Shown: positions 22,365-30,542, counted from the stretch's first letter. The stretch is 33,548 bases of DNA from an uncultured Oscillospiraceae bacterium (GCA_900540305.1 UQFL01000017.1:1-33548), one strand, 5' to 3'. Program-made: numbers and translations. The notes: generated from the letters alone by a model not told the origin.

Positions 22365-24053
22365 CTACATAGTTTCGGGTGCAGAGATTTTAAGCATTGT
22401 TAAAATATTTTTGATTGTTTCTTTAACAGCAAGGCAAAGATAAAGTCTTGCCTGCATAAGTCCCTCGTCCTCAACCATAACACGGCGGGCGTTGTAGAAT
22501 TTGTGGAAAAGTGTTGCAAGCTCAATTACAAAATGAGTAATTTTAGCAGGGTCATATGCTTTTGCGGCTGCAACAATTTCATCTGTAAGCGTTGAAAGAT
22601 GGCGGATAAGCTCTCTCTCTTCGTCTGATGTAAGCATATCAAGTTCTTCGCTTGTAGGAGTGCGCAGGGTTGCACCCTCATCCTGCGCCTTTTTAAGTAT
22701 GGAGCATATTCTTGCATGCGCATACTGAACATAATAAACAGGGTTTTGGCTTGTTTCCTGAGCCGCAAGGTCAAGGTCGAAATCAAAGTGAGAGTTTGGC
22801 TCTCTGAGATTGAAGAAAAATCTTGCCGCGTCAATCGGAATTTCCTCAAGCAGGGTAGTGAGCGTTATAGCTTTGCCCGAACGCTTTGAAAGTTTTATTG
22901 TCTCCCCGTTTCTAACAAGGCGAACCATCTGCATAATTACACAGTCAAGTCTGTCTGCGTCAATTCCGAGAGCGGAAAGCGCCGCTTTCATTCTCGGTAC
23001 ATAGCCGTGGTGGTCTGCTCCAAGCACATCAACCGCTTTGTCATAACCTCTTGTTACAAGCTTGTTATAATGATATGCAATATCGGGTACGATATATGTC
23101 GGTATTCCGTTTGCTCTGATAAGAACAACATCCTTATCGTTGCCGAATTCCGATGCTTTAAACCAAAGAGCACCGTCCTGCTCGTAAGTAACGCCGAGCT
23201 CCTTGAATTTTTCTATAATTTCTTTTACAGAGCCGTCTGCGTGAAGAGTGCTCTCCTTAAACCATCTGTCATATTTAATACGGTATGAAAGAAGGTCTCT
23301 TTCAAGCCCTGCAATATTTTTCGGAAGAGCAAAATCAACAAGCGCTTTTCTTCTGTCCTCTGATGAGGCTTCAACATACTTGTCGCCGTATTCTTCTGCA
23401 AAATTTTTAGCGTGCTCTGTGATGTCTGCACCATGATAAGCGTCCTCGGGTATTTCAACGCCGTCTTTGTAAAGCTGAAGATAGCGAACTTCAAGAGAAG
23501 TTGCAAATTTTTCTATCTGGTTTCCTGCGTCATTAACATAAAACTCTCTGTTAACTTCATATCCTGCCCATTCAAGAACTGATGAAAGGCAGTCGCCGAT
23601 TGCGCCGCCTCTTGCGTTACCGATGTGCATAGGGCCTGTCGGGTTTGCTGAAACAAATTCAACAAGTATCTTTTTACCCTTGCCGAAATCGGATTTTCCG
23701 TAATCTTCGCCCTTGTTCATAACATCTTTTACAATTTCAGAATAGTATCTGTCTGAAAGATAAAAATTAAGAAATCCTGGTCCTGCTATTTCAACTCTGT
23801 CAAAAAGAGTGCCGTCAAGGTAAAGATTATTTTTAATACATTCGGCAATTACTCTCGGCGCTTTTTTGAACGCCTTAGCTCCTGCAAGCGCAACATTTGC
23901 GGAAAAATCACCGTTTGCGCTGTTAGCTGGCTTTTCAATATTGAAATCGGGAATAATCTCGCCGGGAAGCTCGCCGTTTGCAACCGCTCTGCCGAGTGCG
24001 TCTATTATGCGTGTTCTGAGTTCTTTTTGTGTCTGTTTAACTATCAAAGACAT
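22365..24053 (-). CDS. argS: Arginyl-tRNA synthetase
   Basis: A 562-aa class I synthetase that charges tRNA-Arg. The HIGH motif is HIGN (143-146) in SANPTGPMHIGNARGG, and the KMSKS-like loop is KLSKRSG (387-393). The N-terminal tRNA-recognition domain (about 1-100) and the C-terminal anticodon-binding domain with the usual ending ILTMLKISAPETM are present. Length is normal. It lies between a DUF1934 gene 16 bases upstream and the radical SAM gene 12 bases downstream on the same strand, sharing the promoter at 24531-24559. Confidence 0.98.
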   Translation of the reverse strand: MSLIVKQTQKELRTRIIDALGRAVANGELPGEIIPDFNIEKPANSANGDFSANVALAGAKAFKKAPRVIAECIKNNLYLDGTLFDRVEIAGPGFLNFYLSDRYYSEIVKDVMNKGEDYGKSDFGKGKKILVEFVSANPTGPMHIGNARGGAIGDCLSSVLEWAGYEVNREFYVNDAGNQIEKFATSLEVRYLQLYKDGVEIPEDAYHGADITEHAKNFAEEYGDKYVEASSEDRRKALVDFALPKNIAGLERDLLSYRIKYDRWFKESTLHADGSVKEIIEKFKELGVTYEQDGALWFKASEFGNDKDVVLIRANGIPTYIVPDIAYHYNKLVTRGYDKAVDVLGADHHGYVPRMKAALSALGIDADRLDCVIMQMVRLVRNGETIKLSKRSGKAITLTTLLEEIPIDAARFFFNLREPNSHFDFDLDLAAQETSQNPVYYVQYAHARICSILKKAQDEGATLRTPTSEELDMLTSDEERELIRHLSTLTDEIVAAAKAYDPAKITHFVIELATLFHKFYNARRVMVEDEGLMQARLYLCLAVKETIKNILTMLKISAPETM

Positions 24054-24069
24054 TTTGTGTGTTCTCCTA

Positions 24070-24501
24070 TCAGTTGTTTGTATGTTTAGCCTTAGTAAAT
24101 TGCATTTTTACAGTGTTGTGTGAGGCAACGGAGCCGTTAAAATCAATATCATATTCAAAATTGAAACAGCCGTTTTCCATATCAGCCTCTATATCTCTGC
24201 CGTAAACGCCCATAAGCATATCGCCGAATTCAGTGCCGTAACGGCAAAGATTTCGTTTTGATTTTTCAATAAAAAGACTGCTGTGTCCGTTTCCGAGCCT
24301 TGTCATTTCAACACAGCTTTCATCTTTCTGCACCCTTACGGTAACGGTTACGGGCTTGTGCGGCGGCTCCTGTTCTTCCTTGTATCTTATGATGTAGGCG
24401 GCGCCGTCATCTCTGAGAGTGCCGTAAGTTGTAAGTTCAAGAACATCTGCCTCTCTGCCGTAGCGCTGTGTGCCCTTTATTTCAAGAAGTATTTTATCCA
24501 T
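24070..24501 (-). CDS. DUF1934 (YwiB-like) beta-barrel protein
   Basis: A 143-aa small protein: KILLEIKGTQRY at the start, repeated strands AAYIIRYKEEQE and KPVTVTVRVQKDESCVEMTRLG, and the closing CFNFEYDIDFNGSVASHNTVKMQF typical of DUF1934. In Bacillus subtilis ywiB lies directly before argS, the same arrangement as here. The function is unknown; the fold is a calycin-like barrel. The start was set at 24501 with GAGGCGG upstream; the longer reading would run back through the promoter -10. It is the first gene of the argS operon. Confidence 0.9.
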   Translation of the reverse strand: MDKILLEIKGTQRYGREADVLELTTYGTLRDDGAAYIIRYKEEQEPPHKPVTVTVRVQKDESCVEMTRLGNGHSSLFIEKSKRNLCRYGTEFGDMLMGVYGRDIEADMENGCFNFEYDIDFNGSVASHNTVKMQFTKAKHTNN

Positions 24502-24530
24502 AAATATCCGCCTCTTGCCATATTCAACAT

Positions 24531-24559
24531 ATTTTATCATATAAAAGTAATTAATTCAA
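24531..24559 (-). promoter_or_regulatory. Promoter of the DUF1934-argS-radical SAM operon
   Basis: On the minus strand TTGAAT (24554-24559), a 17-bp spacer, then TAAAAT (24531-24536) with an extended -10 TGA. Confidence 0.7.
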
Positions 24560-24613
24560 CAGATAATAATTCAAAAATTTACTGATAAATAATATATTGA
24601 TTATAATTTTTTA

Positions 24614-24642
24614 GTGACAAACGGCAAAACAGATGTTATAAT
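24614..24642 (+). promoter_or_regulatory. Promoter of the 281-aa protein gene
   Basis: GTGACA (24614-24619), a 17-bp spacer, then TATAAT (24637-24642) with an extended -10 TGT. Confidence 0.8.
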
Positions 24643-24669
24643 ACTACATTGTAATAATTAAATAGGCAC

Positions 24670-24686
24670 TTGCGCTCACAGCGCAA
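24670..24686 (+). other. Leader hairpin
   Basis: TTGCGC (24670-24675) and GCGCAA (24681-24686) form a perfect 6-bp stem with a 5-base loop in the untranslated leader, about 30 bases before the ATG. It could be an operator or an mRNA stabiliser. Confidence 0.5.
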
Positions 24687-24718
24687 TAAAATAATACTGT
24701 TAAAACAGGAGCGATAAA

Positions 24719-25564
24719 ATGGAACTTACAGAAGCTTACAGACTAATAGAAAAAGGCCTTGAAAACTCTGTCAAGGAGCTCGGTTTTTCAAAAATCAAAT
24801 CAGCTGATTCAACTTTTGCATATAAGAGCGATAAGGGGCTTTTCAGAGTAAGCCACGACGGGGAAACAAATATACTCTCACTTGAGTGCGCTTATGAGGA
24901 TAACGGTGAAGAAACTAATTTTGAAACCATTTCAAAAACTCTTTTCGAGCTTGATGTTGTTAATGAGAAGGACTGCCGTTCATGCGCAAACGAAATTTCA
25001 GATGAGCTGACTTCTCTTTTCGCTTCAAGAAAAAAGATGGACCTTGAAAAAATCAAGATGCCCAAAGCCGTTTCAAGATCAAAAGCTAAAAACGGCGTTA
25101 TCAGCTATGATACGGATTCTCTTGCAAACCGTTTCGGTGCGCTTTATCCCGAATATAAGGACGCTATAAAGCAGAACATTTCCGATTACGGCGAATTTTT
25201 GCCCGAAACATTCTTTAAGGAAATCGGAACTCCGAAAATTATTGATGTTATTAAAAACGGAACTGAAGCAGAGCAGAAAAAGCTTTTCAAAATGCTTTCA
25301 GAAATTTATGAGGACGGCACAAATGAGGTTCAGGATGTTATTGGCGTAACAATTCTCGGCGAAATGAAAAACGACCCGAAAATGATGGCTGTTGCAGATA
25401 AATATATGACTGATTATATGGCAGGTCCCGTTCACGAGATTAATAAGATTACCTGCAAAAAGAACAGCTGGACTAAGAAACTCGAAAACCCGCCCGCATT
25501 TAAGCCCAGAAAAAAGAAAACAAGTATGCTTCAAAATGCGCTTTCACAGCAGCAGCCCAAATAA
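24719..25564 (+). CDS. Uncharacterised 281-aa protein
   Basis: I do not recognise this protein with confidence. The N-terminal part (about 1-115) alternates helix and strand (EAYRLIEKGLENSVKELGF, then KGLFRVSHDGETNILSLECAYED). The second half is an all-helical region (about 130-245: RFGALYPEYKDAIKQNISDYGEFLPETFFKEI ... EVQDVIGVTILGEMKNDPKMMAVADKYM) of a kind seen in small uncharacterised cytoplasmic Clostridia proteins. The tail (250-281) is very basic and Gln-rich (KPRKKKTSM, SQQQPK). There is no signal peptide. AGGAG precedes the ATG by eight bases. It is monocistronic with its own promoter and terminator, and its codon use looks like its neighbours'. Confidence 0.8.
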   Translation: MELTEAYRLIEKGLENSVKELGFSKIKSADSTFAYKSDKGLFRVSHDGETNILSLECAYEDNGEETNFETISKTLFELDVVNEKDCRSCANEISDELTSLFASRKKMDLEKIKMPKAVSRSKAKNGVISYDTDSLANRFGALYPEYKDAIKQNISDYGEFLPETFFKEIGTPKIIDVIKNGTEAEQKKLFKMLSEIYEDGTNEVQDVIGVTILGEMKNDPKMMAVADKYMTDYMAGPVHEINKITCKKNSWTKKLENPPAFKPRKKKTSMLQNALSQQQPK

Positions 25565-25610
25565 GCGCATAAGAGCATATTTGCCGAATATAATTTATAC
25601 AGAGCTTCAA

Positions 25611-25645
25611 ACCGCCGGATGATTAAAATCATTCGGCGGTATTTT
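25611..25645 (+). terminator. Terminator of the 281-aa protein gene
   Basis: A 12-13-bp stem (25611-25623 with 25628-25640, one G-U pair) is followed by ATTTTTATTTT. Confidence 0.9.
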
Positions 25646-25730
25646 TATTTTCTTAAGGTCGGTAAATTGAATAATATTGTTAAAATATTATCAAACTATT
25701 GTAATTTATTACAAAGTTTTACGCAAACCA

Positions 25731-25758
25731 TTGACAAAAAGTTAAACATCTTTATAAT
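25731..25758 (+). promoter_or_regulatory. serC-serA promoter
   Basis: TTGACA (25731-25736), a 16-bp spacer, then TATAAT (25753-25758). Both boxes are perfect consensus. The leader to the serC ATG is about 60 bases, without obvious T-box or riboswitch structure. Confidence 0.85.
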
Positions 25759-25823
25759 AGAAGTCACATTCTTTTTATTTTGTAAAAAAATTCATTTTGA
25801 ATATTGAAAGAGAGGATATTTTT

Positions 25824-26909
25824 ATGGCACGAGTTTATAATTTCAGTGCAGGTCCGTCAACACTTCCCGTTTCCGTTCTTGAAAAGGCGGGTGCGGAGAT
25901 TCTTGATTATCACGGTTCAGGCCAGTCAGTAATGGAAATGAGCCACCGCTCAAAGGTTTTTGATGACATTATCAAAGACGCTGAAAAGCTTATGAGAGAG
26001 CTTTATAACATTCCTGATAACTATAAGGTTCTTTTCCTTCAGGGCGGCGCTTCCGCTCAGTTCTCAGCTATTCCGCTCAACTTTATGAACGGCAGCGGCA
26101 AGGCTGATTATATTATCACAGGTCAGTGGGCTAAAAAAGCTTATCAGGAAGCTCAGAAATACGGCGATGTTAAGGCTGTTGCTTCTTCCGCTGATAAAAC
26201 TTTCAGCTACATTCCCAAAACAAAGCCTGAGGATTTCAGAGAAGATGCAGACTATGTTTATATCTGTATGAACAACACAATTTACGGCACAAAATATCAG
26301 GAGCTTCCTCCGGTAGGTGACAAGGTTCTTATTGCCGATGTTTCTTCCTGCGCTCTTTCAGAGCCTCTTGATATTTCAAAATTCGGCGTTGTTTATTTCG
26401 GCGCTCAGAAGAATGTTGCTCCCGCAGGTCTTGTTGTTGTTATCGTTCGCGAAGACCTTCTCGGCAACGCAAGAGACATCTGCCCCGTTATGATGGATTA
26501 TAAAGTTCAGGCAGACGCTGATTCTCTTTACAACACTCCTCCGTGCTGGACAATTTACATATGCAAGCTTGTTCTTGAGTGGATTAAAGAGGAGTTCGGC
26601 TCACTTGAGGCTATGAAGGCTCATAATGAGAAAAAGGCAAAGATTCTTTACGATTTCCTTGACTCAAGCGAAATGTTCAAGGGCACAGTTGTTCCTGAGG
26701 ACCGTTCACTTATGAATGTTCCTTTCGTTACAGACAGCGATGAACTTAACGCTAAATTCATCAAAGAGGCAACAGAGGCAGGTTTTGTAAACCTTAAAGG
26801 TCACAGAACAGTAGGCGGTATGCGTGCTTCTATCTATAATGCAATGCCGATTGAGGGCGTTGAAAAACTCGTTGAGTTTATGAAGAAATTCGAAGAGGAG
26901 AATAAATAA
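25824..26909 (+). CDS. serC: Phosphoserine aminotransferase
   Basis: A 361-aa PLP enzyme converting 3-phosphohydroxypyruvate and glutamate to phosphoserine, the second step of serine synthesis. It shows the family start VYNFSAGPSTLP, MEMSHRSKVFDDI, FLQGGASAQFSAIPLN, ADVSSCALSEPLD, the PLP lysine Lys196 in YFGAQKNVAPAG, and VGGMRASIYNAMP near the end. The start was set at 25824 with GAGAGGA upstream; the longer reading adds nine residues before the conserved start. Its stop shares one base with serA (TAATG). Confidence 0.97.
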   Translation: MARVYNFSAGPSTLPVSVLEKAGAEILDYHGSGQSVMEMSHRSKVFDDIIKDAEKLMRELYNIPDNYKVLFLQGGASAQFSAIPLNFMNGSGKADYIITGQWAKKAYQEAQKYGDVKAVASSADKTFSYIPKTKPEDFREDADYVYICMNNTIYGTKYQELPPVGDKVLIADVSSCALSEPLDISKFGVVYFGAQKNVAPAGLVVVIVREDLLGNARDICPVMMDYKVQADADSLYNTPPCWTIYICKLVLEWIKEEFGSLEAMKAHNEKKAKILYDFLDSSEMFKGTVVPEDRSLMNVPFVTDSDELNAKFIKEATEAGFVNLKGHRTVGGMRASIYNAMPIEGVEKLVEFMKKFEEENK

Positions 26910-28072
26910 TGTATAATATTAAAACATTAAATAAGATTTCCCCCGTGGGTCTTTCAAAATTTGATACAACTAAGTATACTTACGGCGACGATATTGAAAA
27001 TCCCGATGCAATTATGGTTCGTTCAGCCGCAATGCACGATATGGAAATGCCCGAATCACTTCTTGCAATCGCAAGAGCAGGCGCAGGCGTAAACAATATT
27101 CCGATTGATAAGTGCGCAGCTCAGGGTATCGTTGTTTTCAATACCCCAGGTGCAAACGCAAACGCTGTTAAAGAGCTTGTAATCTGCGGAATGCTTCTTT
27201 CAAGCCGTAAGATTACAAAAGCAATCGAATGGTGCAAAACAATCAAGAATGATGAAAATGTAGGCAAGAGCGTTGAAAAGGGCAAATCAGCATTCGCAGG
27301 CCCCGAAATCAAGGGTAAAACACTTGCTGTCATCGGTCTCGGCGCAATCGGCAGACTTGTTGCAAATGCAGCTGTTGCTCTCGGAATGGATGTTGTTGGT
27401 TATGACCCGTTCCTTTCAGAAGAAGCAGCTGAAATGCTCGATAAGCATGTTCAGGTAATTAATGACCTTGATAAGATTTTCCCCGTTGCAGATTATATCA
27501 CTGTTCATGTTCCGCTCACTCCCGATACAAAGGAAATGATTCGTGAAGAGAATATCGCAAAAATGAAGGACAGCGTAAGAGTTATCAACCTTGCAAGAGG
27601 CGACCTTGCAAATGTTCCCGATATTATTTCTGCTCTTGAGGAAGGCAGAATGGCTGCTTATGTAACCGACTTCCCGACTGCTGAGCTTATCGGTATGGAC
27701 GGTGTTATCACTCTTCCTCACCTCGGCGCATCAACTCCCGAAAGTGAAGAAAACTGCGCATCTATGGGCGCTATGGAGCTTATTGATTTCCTTGAAAACG
27801 GAAACATCAAAAACTCAGTTAATCTTCCCGCTGTTTCAGCAGACAAGAGCGGCGTTGCAAGAATTACTGTAATTCATATCAACCAGCCTAATATGATTGC
27901 TACAATTACAGACACAATCAGTAAAGACGGAGTTAATATTGCAAACTTCCTTGATAAGAACAAGGGAGAATACGCTTACAGCATTATTGATGTTGATTCA
28001 GAAGTATCTGAAACTGTTGTTGAGGATATCAAAAAAATCGGCGGCGTAATCAGAGTAAGAGTTATAAAATAA
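26909..28072 (+). CDS. serA: D-3-phosphoglycerate dehydrogenase
   Basis: A 387-aa NAD-dependent D-2-hydroxyacid dehydrogenase, the first step of serine synthesis. The Rossmann motif is VIGLGAIGRL (141-150), with Arg230 (INLARGD), Glu259 (FPTAEL) and His271 (LPHLGAST) as catalytic residues. A C-terminal ACT domain (about 318-387, RITVIHINQPNMIATITD) suggests feedback control by serine. The protein is the short form without the intervening ASB domain. The Glu sits in DFPTAEL rather than the usual DVFEEEP, a mild variation seen in this clostridial type. It is translationally coupled to serC. Confidence 0.95.
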   Translation: MYNIKTLNKISPVGLSKFDTTKYTYGDDIENPDAIMVRSAAMHDMEMPESLLAIARAGAGVNNIPIDKCAAQGIVVFNTPGANANAVKELVICGMLLSSRKITKAIEWCKTIKNDENVGKSVEKGKSAFAGPEIKGKTLAVIGLGAIGRLVANAAVALGMDVVGYDPFLSEEAAEMLDKHVQVINDLDKIFPVADYITVHVPLTPDTKEMIREENIAKMKDSVRVINLARGDLANVPDIISALEEGRMAAYVTDFPTAELIGMDGVITLPHLGASTPESEENCASMGAMELIDFLENGNIKNSVNLPAVSADKSGVARITVIHINQPNMIATITDTISKDGVNIANFLDKNKGEYAYSIIDVDSEVSETVVEDIKKIGGVIRVRVIK

Positions 28073-28082
28073 CATAAACATT

Positions 28083-28121
28083 AAAGCGTTCCAGGCTTAA
28101 TAGGTCTGAAACGCTTTTTTT
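28083..28121 (+). terminator. Terminator of serC-serA
   Basis: AAAGCGTT (28083-28090) pairs with AACGCTTT (28110-28117), extended by CAG/CTG after one mismatch, then a run of seven T. Confidence 0.88.
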
Positions 28122-28141
28122 ATTTAATATGATTTTTATTG

Positions 28142-28170
28142 TTGACAAACCCATATCCCTCTGTTATAAT
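28142..28170 (+). promoter_or_regulatory. Promoter of the aldolase gene
   Basis: TTGACA (28142-28147), a 17-bp spacer, then TATAAT (28165-28170) with an extended -10 TGT. Confidence 0.88.
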
Positions 28171-28180
28171 AGCACTAATC

Positions 28181-28208
28181 TGCTTTAAAGTGATTAGACT
28201 TTAAAGCA
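28181..28208 (+). repeat. Perfect 11-bp inverted repeat in the aldolase leader
   Basis: TGCTTTAAAGT (28181-28191) and ACTTTAAAGCA (28198-28208) surround GATTAG. It begins a few bases after the expected transcription start and ends 24 bases before the ATG. It could be a repressor operator or an mRNA hairpin. CTAATC (28175-28180) can pair with the central GATTAG as an alternative. Confidence 0.85.
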
Positions 28209-28232
28209 CTAAAGTAAAAAGGAGAGATAAAT

Positions 28233-29213
28233 ATGGCGCCGAGAAAAGGCAATATGATGACCGTGCGTGACGACATCAAGGTGCTTGACGCAACCATTAG
28301 AGACGGCGGTCTGTGCAACAATTTTGAATTTACCGATGAATTTGTAACAGAACTTTATAAAACTAATGTCAAGAGCGGCGTTGACTATATGGAATTTGGC
28401 TATCGTGCTTCCAAAAATCTCTTTGACCCCGAAAAATTCGGCAAGTGGAAATTCTGCTCGGAAGAAGACATCAGAAAAATAGTTGGCGATAATGTTTCGG
28501 ATATGAAAATCGCCGTTATGGCAGATGTAGGCAGATGCGATTTTAAAACGGACTTTATACCGAAAAAAGATTCTGTTATAGATATGGTGCGTGTTGCGTG
28601 CTACATTCATCAGATACCCTCAGCAATTGAAATGATAGAATACTTCCACAATTTAGGATATGAAACAAGCTGTAATATAATGGCTGTCAGTCAGGCAAAC
28701 AGCGAGCAGATTGACGAGGCGCTTGAAATGCTCGGCAATACAAGCGTTGATGTAATTTACCTTGTTGATTCCTACGGCTCGCTCTATCCCGAAACGGCGG
28801 CTATGTACGCTAAAAAATATCTTGAAGCAGGCGAGAAATTCGGCAAATCCATAGGCTTCCACGCTCATAACAACCAGAATTTAGCTTTTGCAAACACAAT
28901 AGAAGCGCTTTCCTACGGCGTGTCCTATCTTGACGCAACTGCTTCAGGAATGGGCAGGGGAGCGGGCAACTGCGCAATGGAACTTTTGCTCGGTTTCCTC
29001 AAAAATCCCAAATATAATCTTTACAGCCTTCTCACTTTTCTTGAAAAATATATTATTCCGCTCAAAGAAAGCGGAGTTGTGTGGGGATATGATATTCAGT
29101 ATATGCTCACGGGTCAGTTAAACCGTCACCCCCGAGAGGCAATAGCGTTTACTGAGGAAAAACGCACGGATTACTGTGAGTTTTACAAGTCCCTGCTTGA
29201 CGATAATTTTTAA
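28233..29213 (+). CDS. HMGL-fold aldolase of unknown substrate
   Basis: A 326-aa TIM-barrel lyase of the HMG-CoA lyase/DRE-TIM family. The active-site start is VLDATIRDGG (Arg23-Asp24), and the metal-binding HAHNN (His210, His212) lies in SIGFHAHNNQNLAFANTIEAL. ATASGMGRGAGNCAMELLLGFL follows, as in the family. It resembles 4-hydroxy-2-oxovalerate aldolase-like proteins but lacks their DmpG C-terminal communication domain, so a different 2-keto acid substrate is likely. AAGGAGAG lies before the ATG at 28233. It is monocistronic, with a strong promoter, an inverted repeat in the leader and a terminator. Its position between serine and aromatic genes hints at amino-acid metabolism. Confidence 0.87.
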   Translation: MAPRKGNMMTVRDDIKVLDATIRDGGLCNNFEFTDEFVTELYKTNVKSGVDYMEFGYRASKNLFDPEKFGKWKFCSEEDIRKIVGDNVSDMKIAVMADVGRCDFKTDFIPKKDSVIDMVRVACYIHQIPSAIEMIEYFHNLGYETSCNIMAVSQANSEQIDEALEMLGNTSVDVIYLVDSYGSLYPETAAMYAKKYLEAGEKFGKSIGFHAHNNQNLAFANTIEALSYGVSYLDATASGMGRGAGNCAMELLLGFLKNPKYNLYSLLTFLEKYIIPLKESGVVWGYDIQYMLTGQLNRHPREAIAFTEEKRTDYCEFYKSLLDDNF

Positions 29214-29228
29214 ACTGCAATATAAAAA

Positions 29229-29267
29229 GGCGTCTTTCGGCAAAAATGCCCCAAGACGCCCTTTTTT
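29229..29267 (+). terminator. Terminator of the aldolase gene
   Basis: GGCGTCTT (29229-29236) pairs with AAGACGCC (29253-29260), plus an inner GGC/GCC stem, then TTTTTT. Confidence 0.88.
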
Positions 29268-29280
29268 GTTTATATTATAT

Positions 29281-29309
29281 TTGACATTTTTATAATAAAA
29301 CATTACAAT
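29281..29309 (+). promoter_or_regulatory. DAHP synthase promoter
   Basis: TTGACA (29281-29286), a 17-bp spacer, then TACAAT (29304-29309). Confidence 0.8.
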
Positions 29310-29345
29310 AATTATTAAAAATTACAGATATAAACAGGTGATAAA

Positions 29346-30404
29346 ATGAAACCGTCTGAAGATAATTCAATGAAAAATATGCGCTTCGTGCGCAAACTTC
29401 CTATTCCGCAGGAGGTAAAAAGTCTTTATCCTCTCAGCGAAAAAGCAGCGGCAATAAAAGCGCAGAGGGATGCGGAAATTGCAAAGGTATTTAAAGGAGA
29501 AAGTGAAAAGTTTTTGCTTATAATAGGTCCGTGCTCTGCCGACAGGGAAGAGAGCGTTCTTGATTATGTTAACCGCCTTGCACTTGTTCAAAAAGAAGTT
29601 GAGGATAAAATTATAATTATCCCAAGAATTTATACAGGCAAACCGAGAACAACTGGCGCAGGTTATAAGGGCATGATGCACCAGCCTGACCCGGACGGAG
29701 TACCCGATATGTATGCAGGAATTATAGCAGTTCGCTCAATTCATTCAAAAGCGATTGAGCAAACTGGCCTTACATCGGCGGACGAAATGCTTTACCCTGC
29801 AAATTACAGGTATCTTTCTGATTTGTTATCATATGTAGCTGTCGGCGCAAGAAGCGTTGAAAATCAGGACCACCGCCTTACAGCAAGCGGAATGGATGTT
29901 CCCTGTGGAATGAAAAACGCAACAAGCGGCGATTATTCCATTATGCTCAATGCTATTACTGCGGCACAGAGCGGCCATACATTTATTTACAGAGGCTGGG
30001 AAGTTGAAACAAAAGGAAACGAACTCGCTCATGCAATCCTCAGAGGCGGTGTGGACAAGCACGGAATATGCCACCCCAACTATCATTATGAGGACCTTAT
30101 AACCCTTTACAATATGTACGCCGAAAAAGAGATATTTAAAAACCCTGCAGTAATTGTTGATACAAACCATTCAAACAGCGGTAAAAAGTATCTTGAACAG
30201 GTTAGAATTGCAAACGAGGTGCTACACTCAATGCGCCACAGTGCAGATATTAAGCGCTTTGTAAAAGGATTTATGATTGAGTCTTATATTGAAGACGGCA
30301 GTCAGAAGATAGAGGACGGCGTTTACGGTAAATCAATCACAGACCCTTGTCTCGGCTGGGAAAAATCAAAAGAGCTCATTTATAATATAGCTGACCAGCT
30401 TTGA
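29346..30404 (+). CDS. aroF: DAHP synthase (first step of aromatic synthesis)
   Basis: A 352-aa class I (AroF/G/H type) enzyme joining phosphoenolpyruvate and erythrose 4-phosphate. Metal ligands are visible: Cys63 in IIGPCSADRE, the His in VDTNHSNSGK, the Glu in MIESYIEDG and the Asp in SITDPCLGW. Substrate-binding segments RIYTGKPRTT and VGARSVENQDHRLTASGMDVPCGMKN are complete. It is the E. coli-like type, not the AroA(beta)/KDO8P-like type common in Bacillus. Which amino acid inhibits it cannot be read with confidence, so the symbol letter is nominal. A modest AGGTG site precedes the ATG at 29346. Confidence 0.95.
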   Translation: MKPSEDNSMKNMRFVRKLPIPQEVKSLYPLSEKAAAIKAQRDAEIAKVFKGESEKFLLIIGPCSADREESVLDYVNRLALVQKEVEDKIIIIPRIYTGKPRTTGAGYKGMMHQPDPDGVPDMYAGIIAVRSIHSKAIEQTGLTSADEMLYPANYRYLSDLLSYVAVGARSVENQDHRLTASGMDVPCGMKNATSGDYSIMLNAITAAQSGHTFIYRGWEVETKGNELAHAILRGGVDKHGICHPNYHYEDLITLYNMYAEKEIFKNPAVIVDTNHSNSGKKYLEQVRIANEVLHSMRHSADIKRFVKGFMIESYIEDGSQKIEDGVYGKSITDPCLGWEKSKELIYNIADQL

Positions 30405-30455
30405 TTTACGGCACAATCTGCACAAAAATATTTTTAACAAATTGTGAATAATTAC

Positions 30456-30500
30456 AAAATAACTGTCAACCAAGTTTTTTTGTTGACAGTTATTTTTTTA
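30456..30500 (+). terminator. Terminator of the DAHP synthase gene
   Basis: A 15-bp perfect stem (30456-30470 with 30482-30496) and an 11-base loop run into a T stretch. The right arm contains the -35 of the next promoter. Confidence 0.85.
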
Positions 30501-30511
30501 TGTGCTATTAT
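30483..30511 (+). promoter_or_regulatory. Promoter of the TrpXYZ-type transporter
   Basis: TTGACA (30483-30488), a 17-bp spacer, then TATTAT (30506-30511) with an extended -10 TGC. The -35 lies in the right arm of the preceding terminator. Confidence 0.82.
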
Positions 30512-30520
30512 GAGTACAAT

Positions 30521-30542
30521 ACACTTTACCGATTAAAAGTGT
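30521..30542 (+). promoter_or_regulatory. Possible operator of the transporter operon
   Basis: ACACTTT (30521-30527) and AAAGTGT (30536-30542) form an inverted repeat at the expected transcription start. It could be a repressor site or a short leader hairpin. Confidence 0.45.

Noticed and set aside
25646..25823. T-box or serine riboswitch before serC
   Set aside because: The leader after the promoter is only about 60 bases, too short for a T-box and without a terminator hairpin.
28209..28610. 133-aa open frame on the minus strand within the aldolase gene
   Set aside because: It lies fully opposite a well-supported gene, has no ribosome site, and its composition fits an antisense shadow. The same holds for the other antisense frames, such as 7012-7404, 10876-11268 and 29829-30170.
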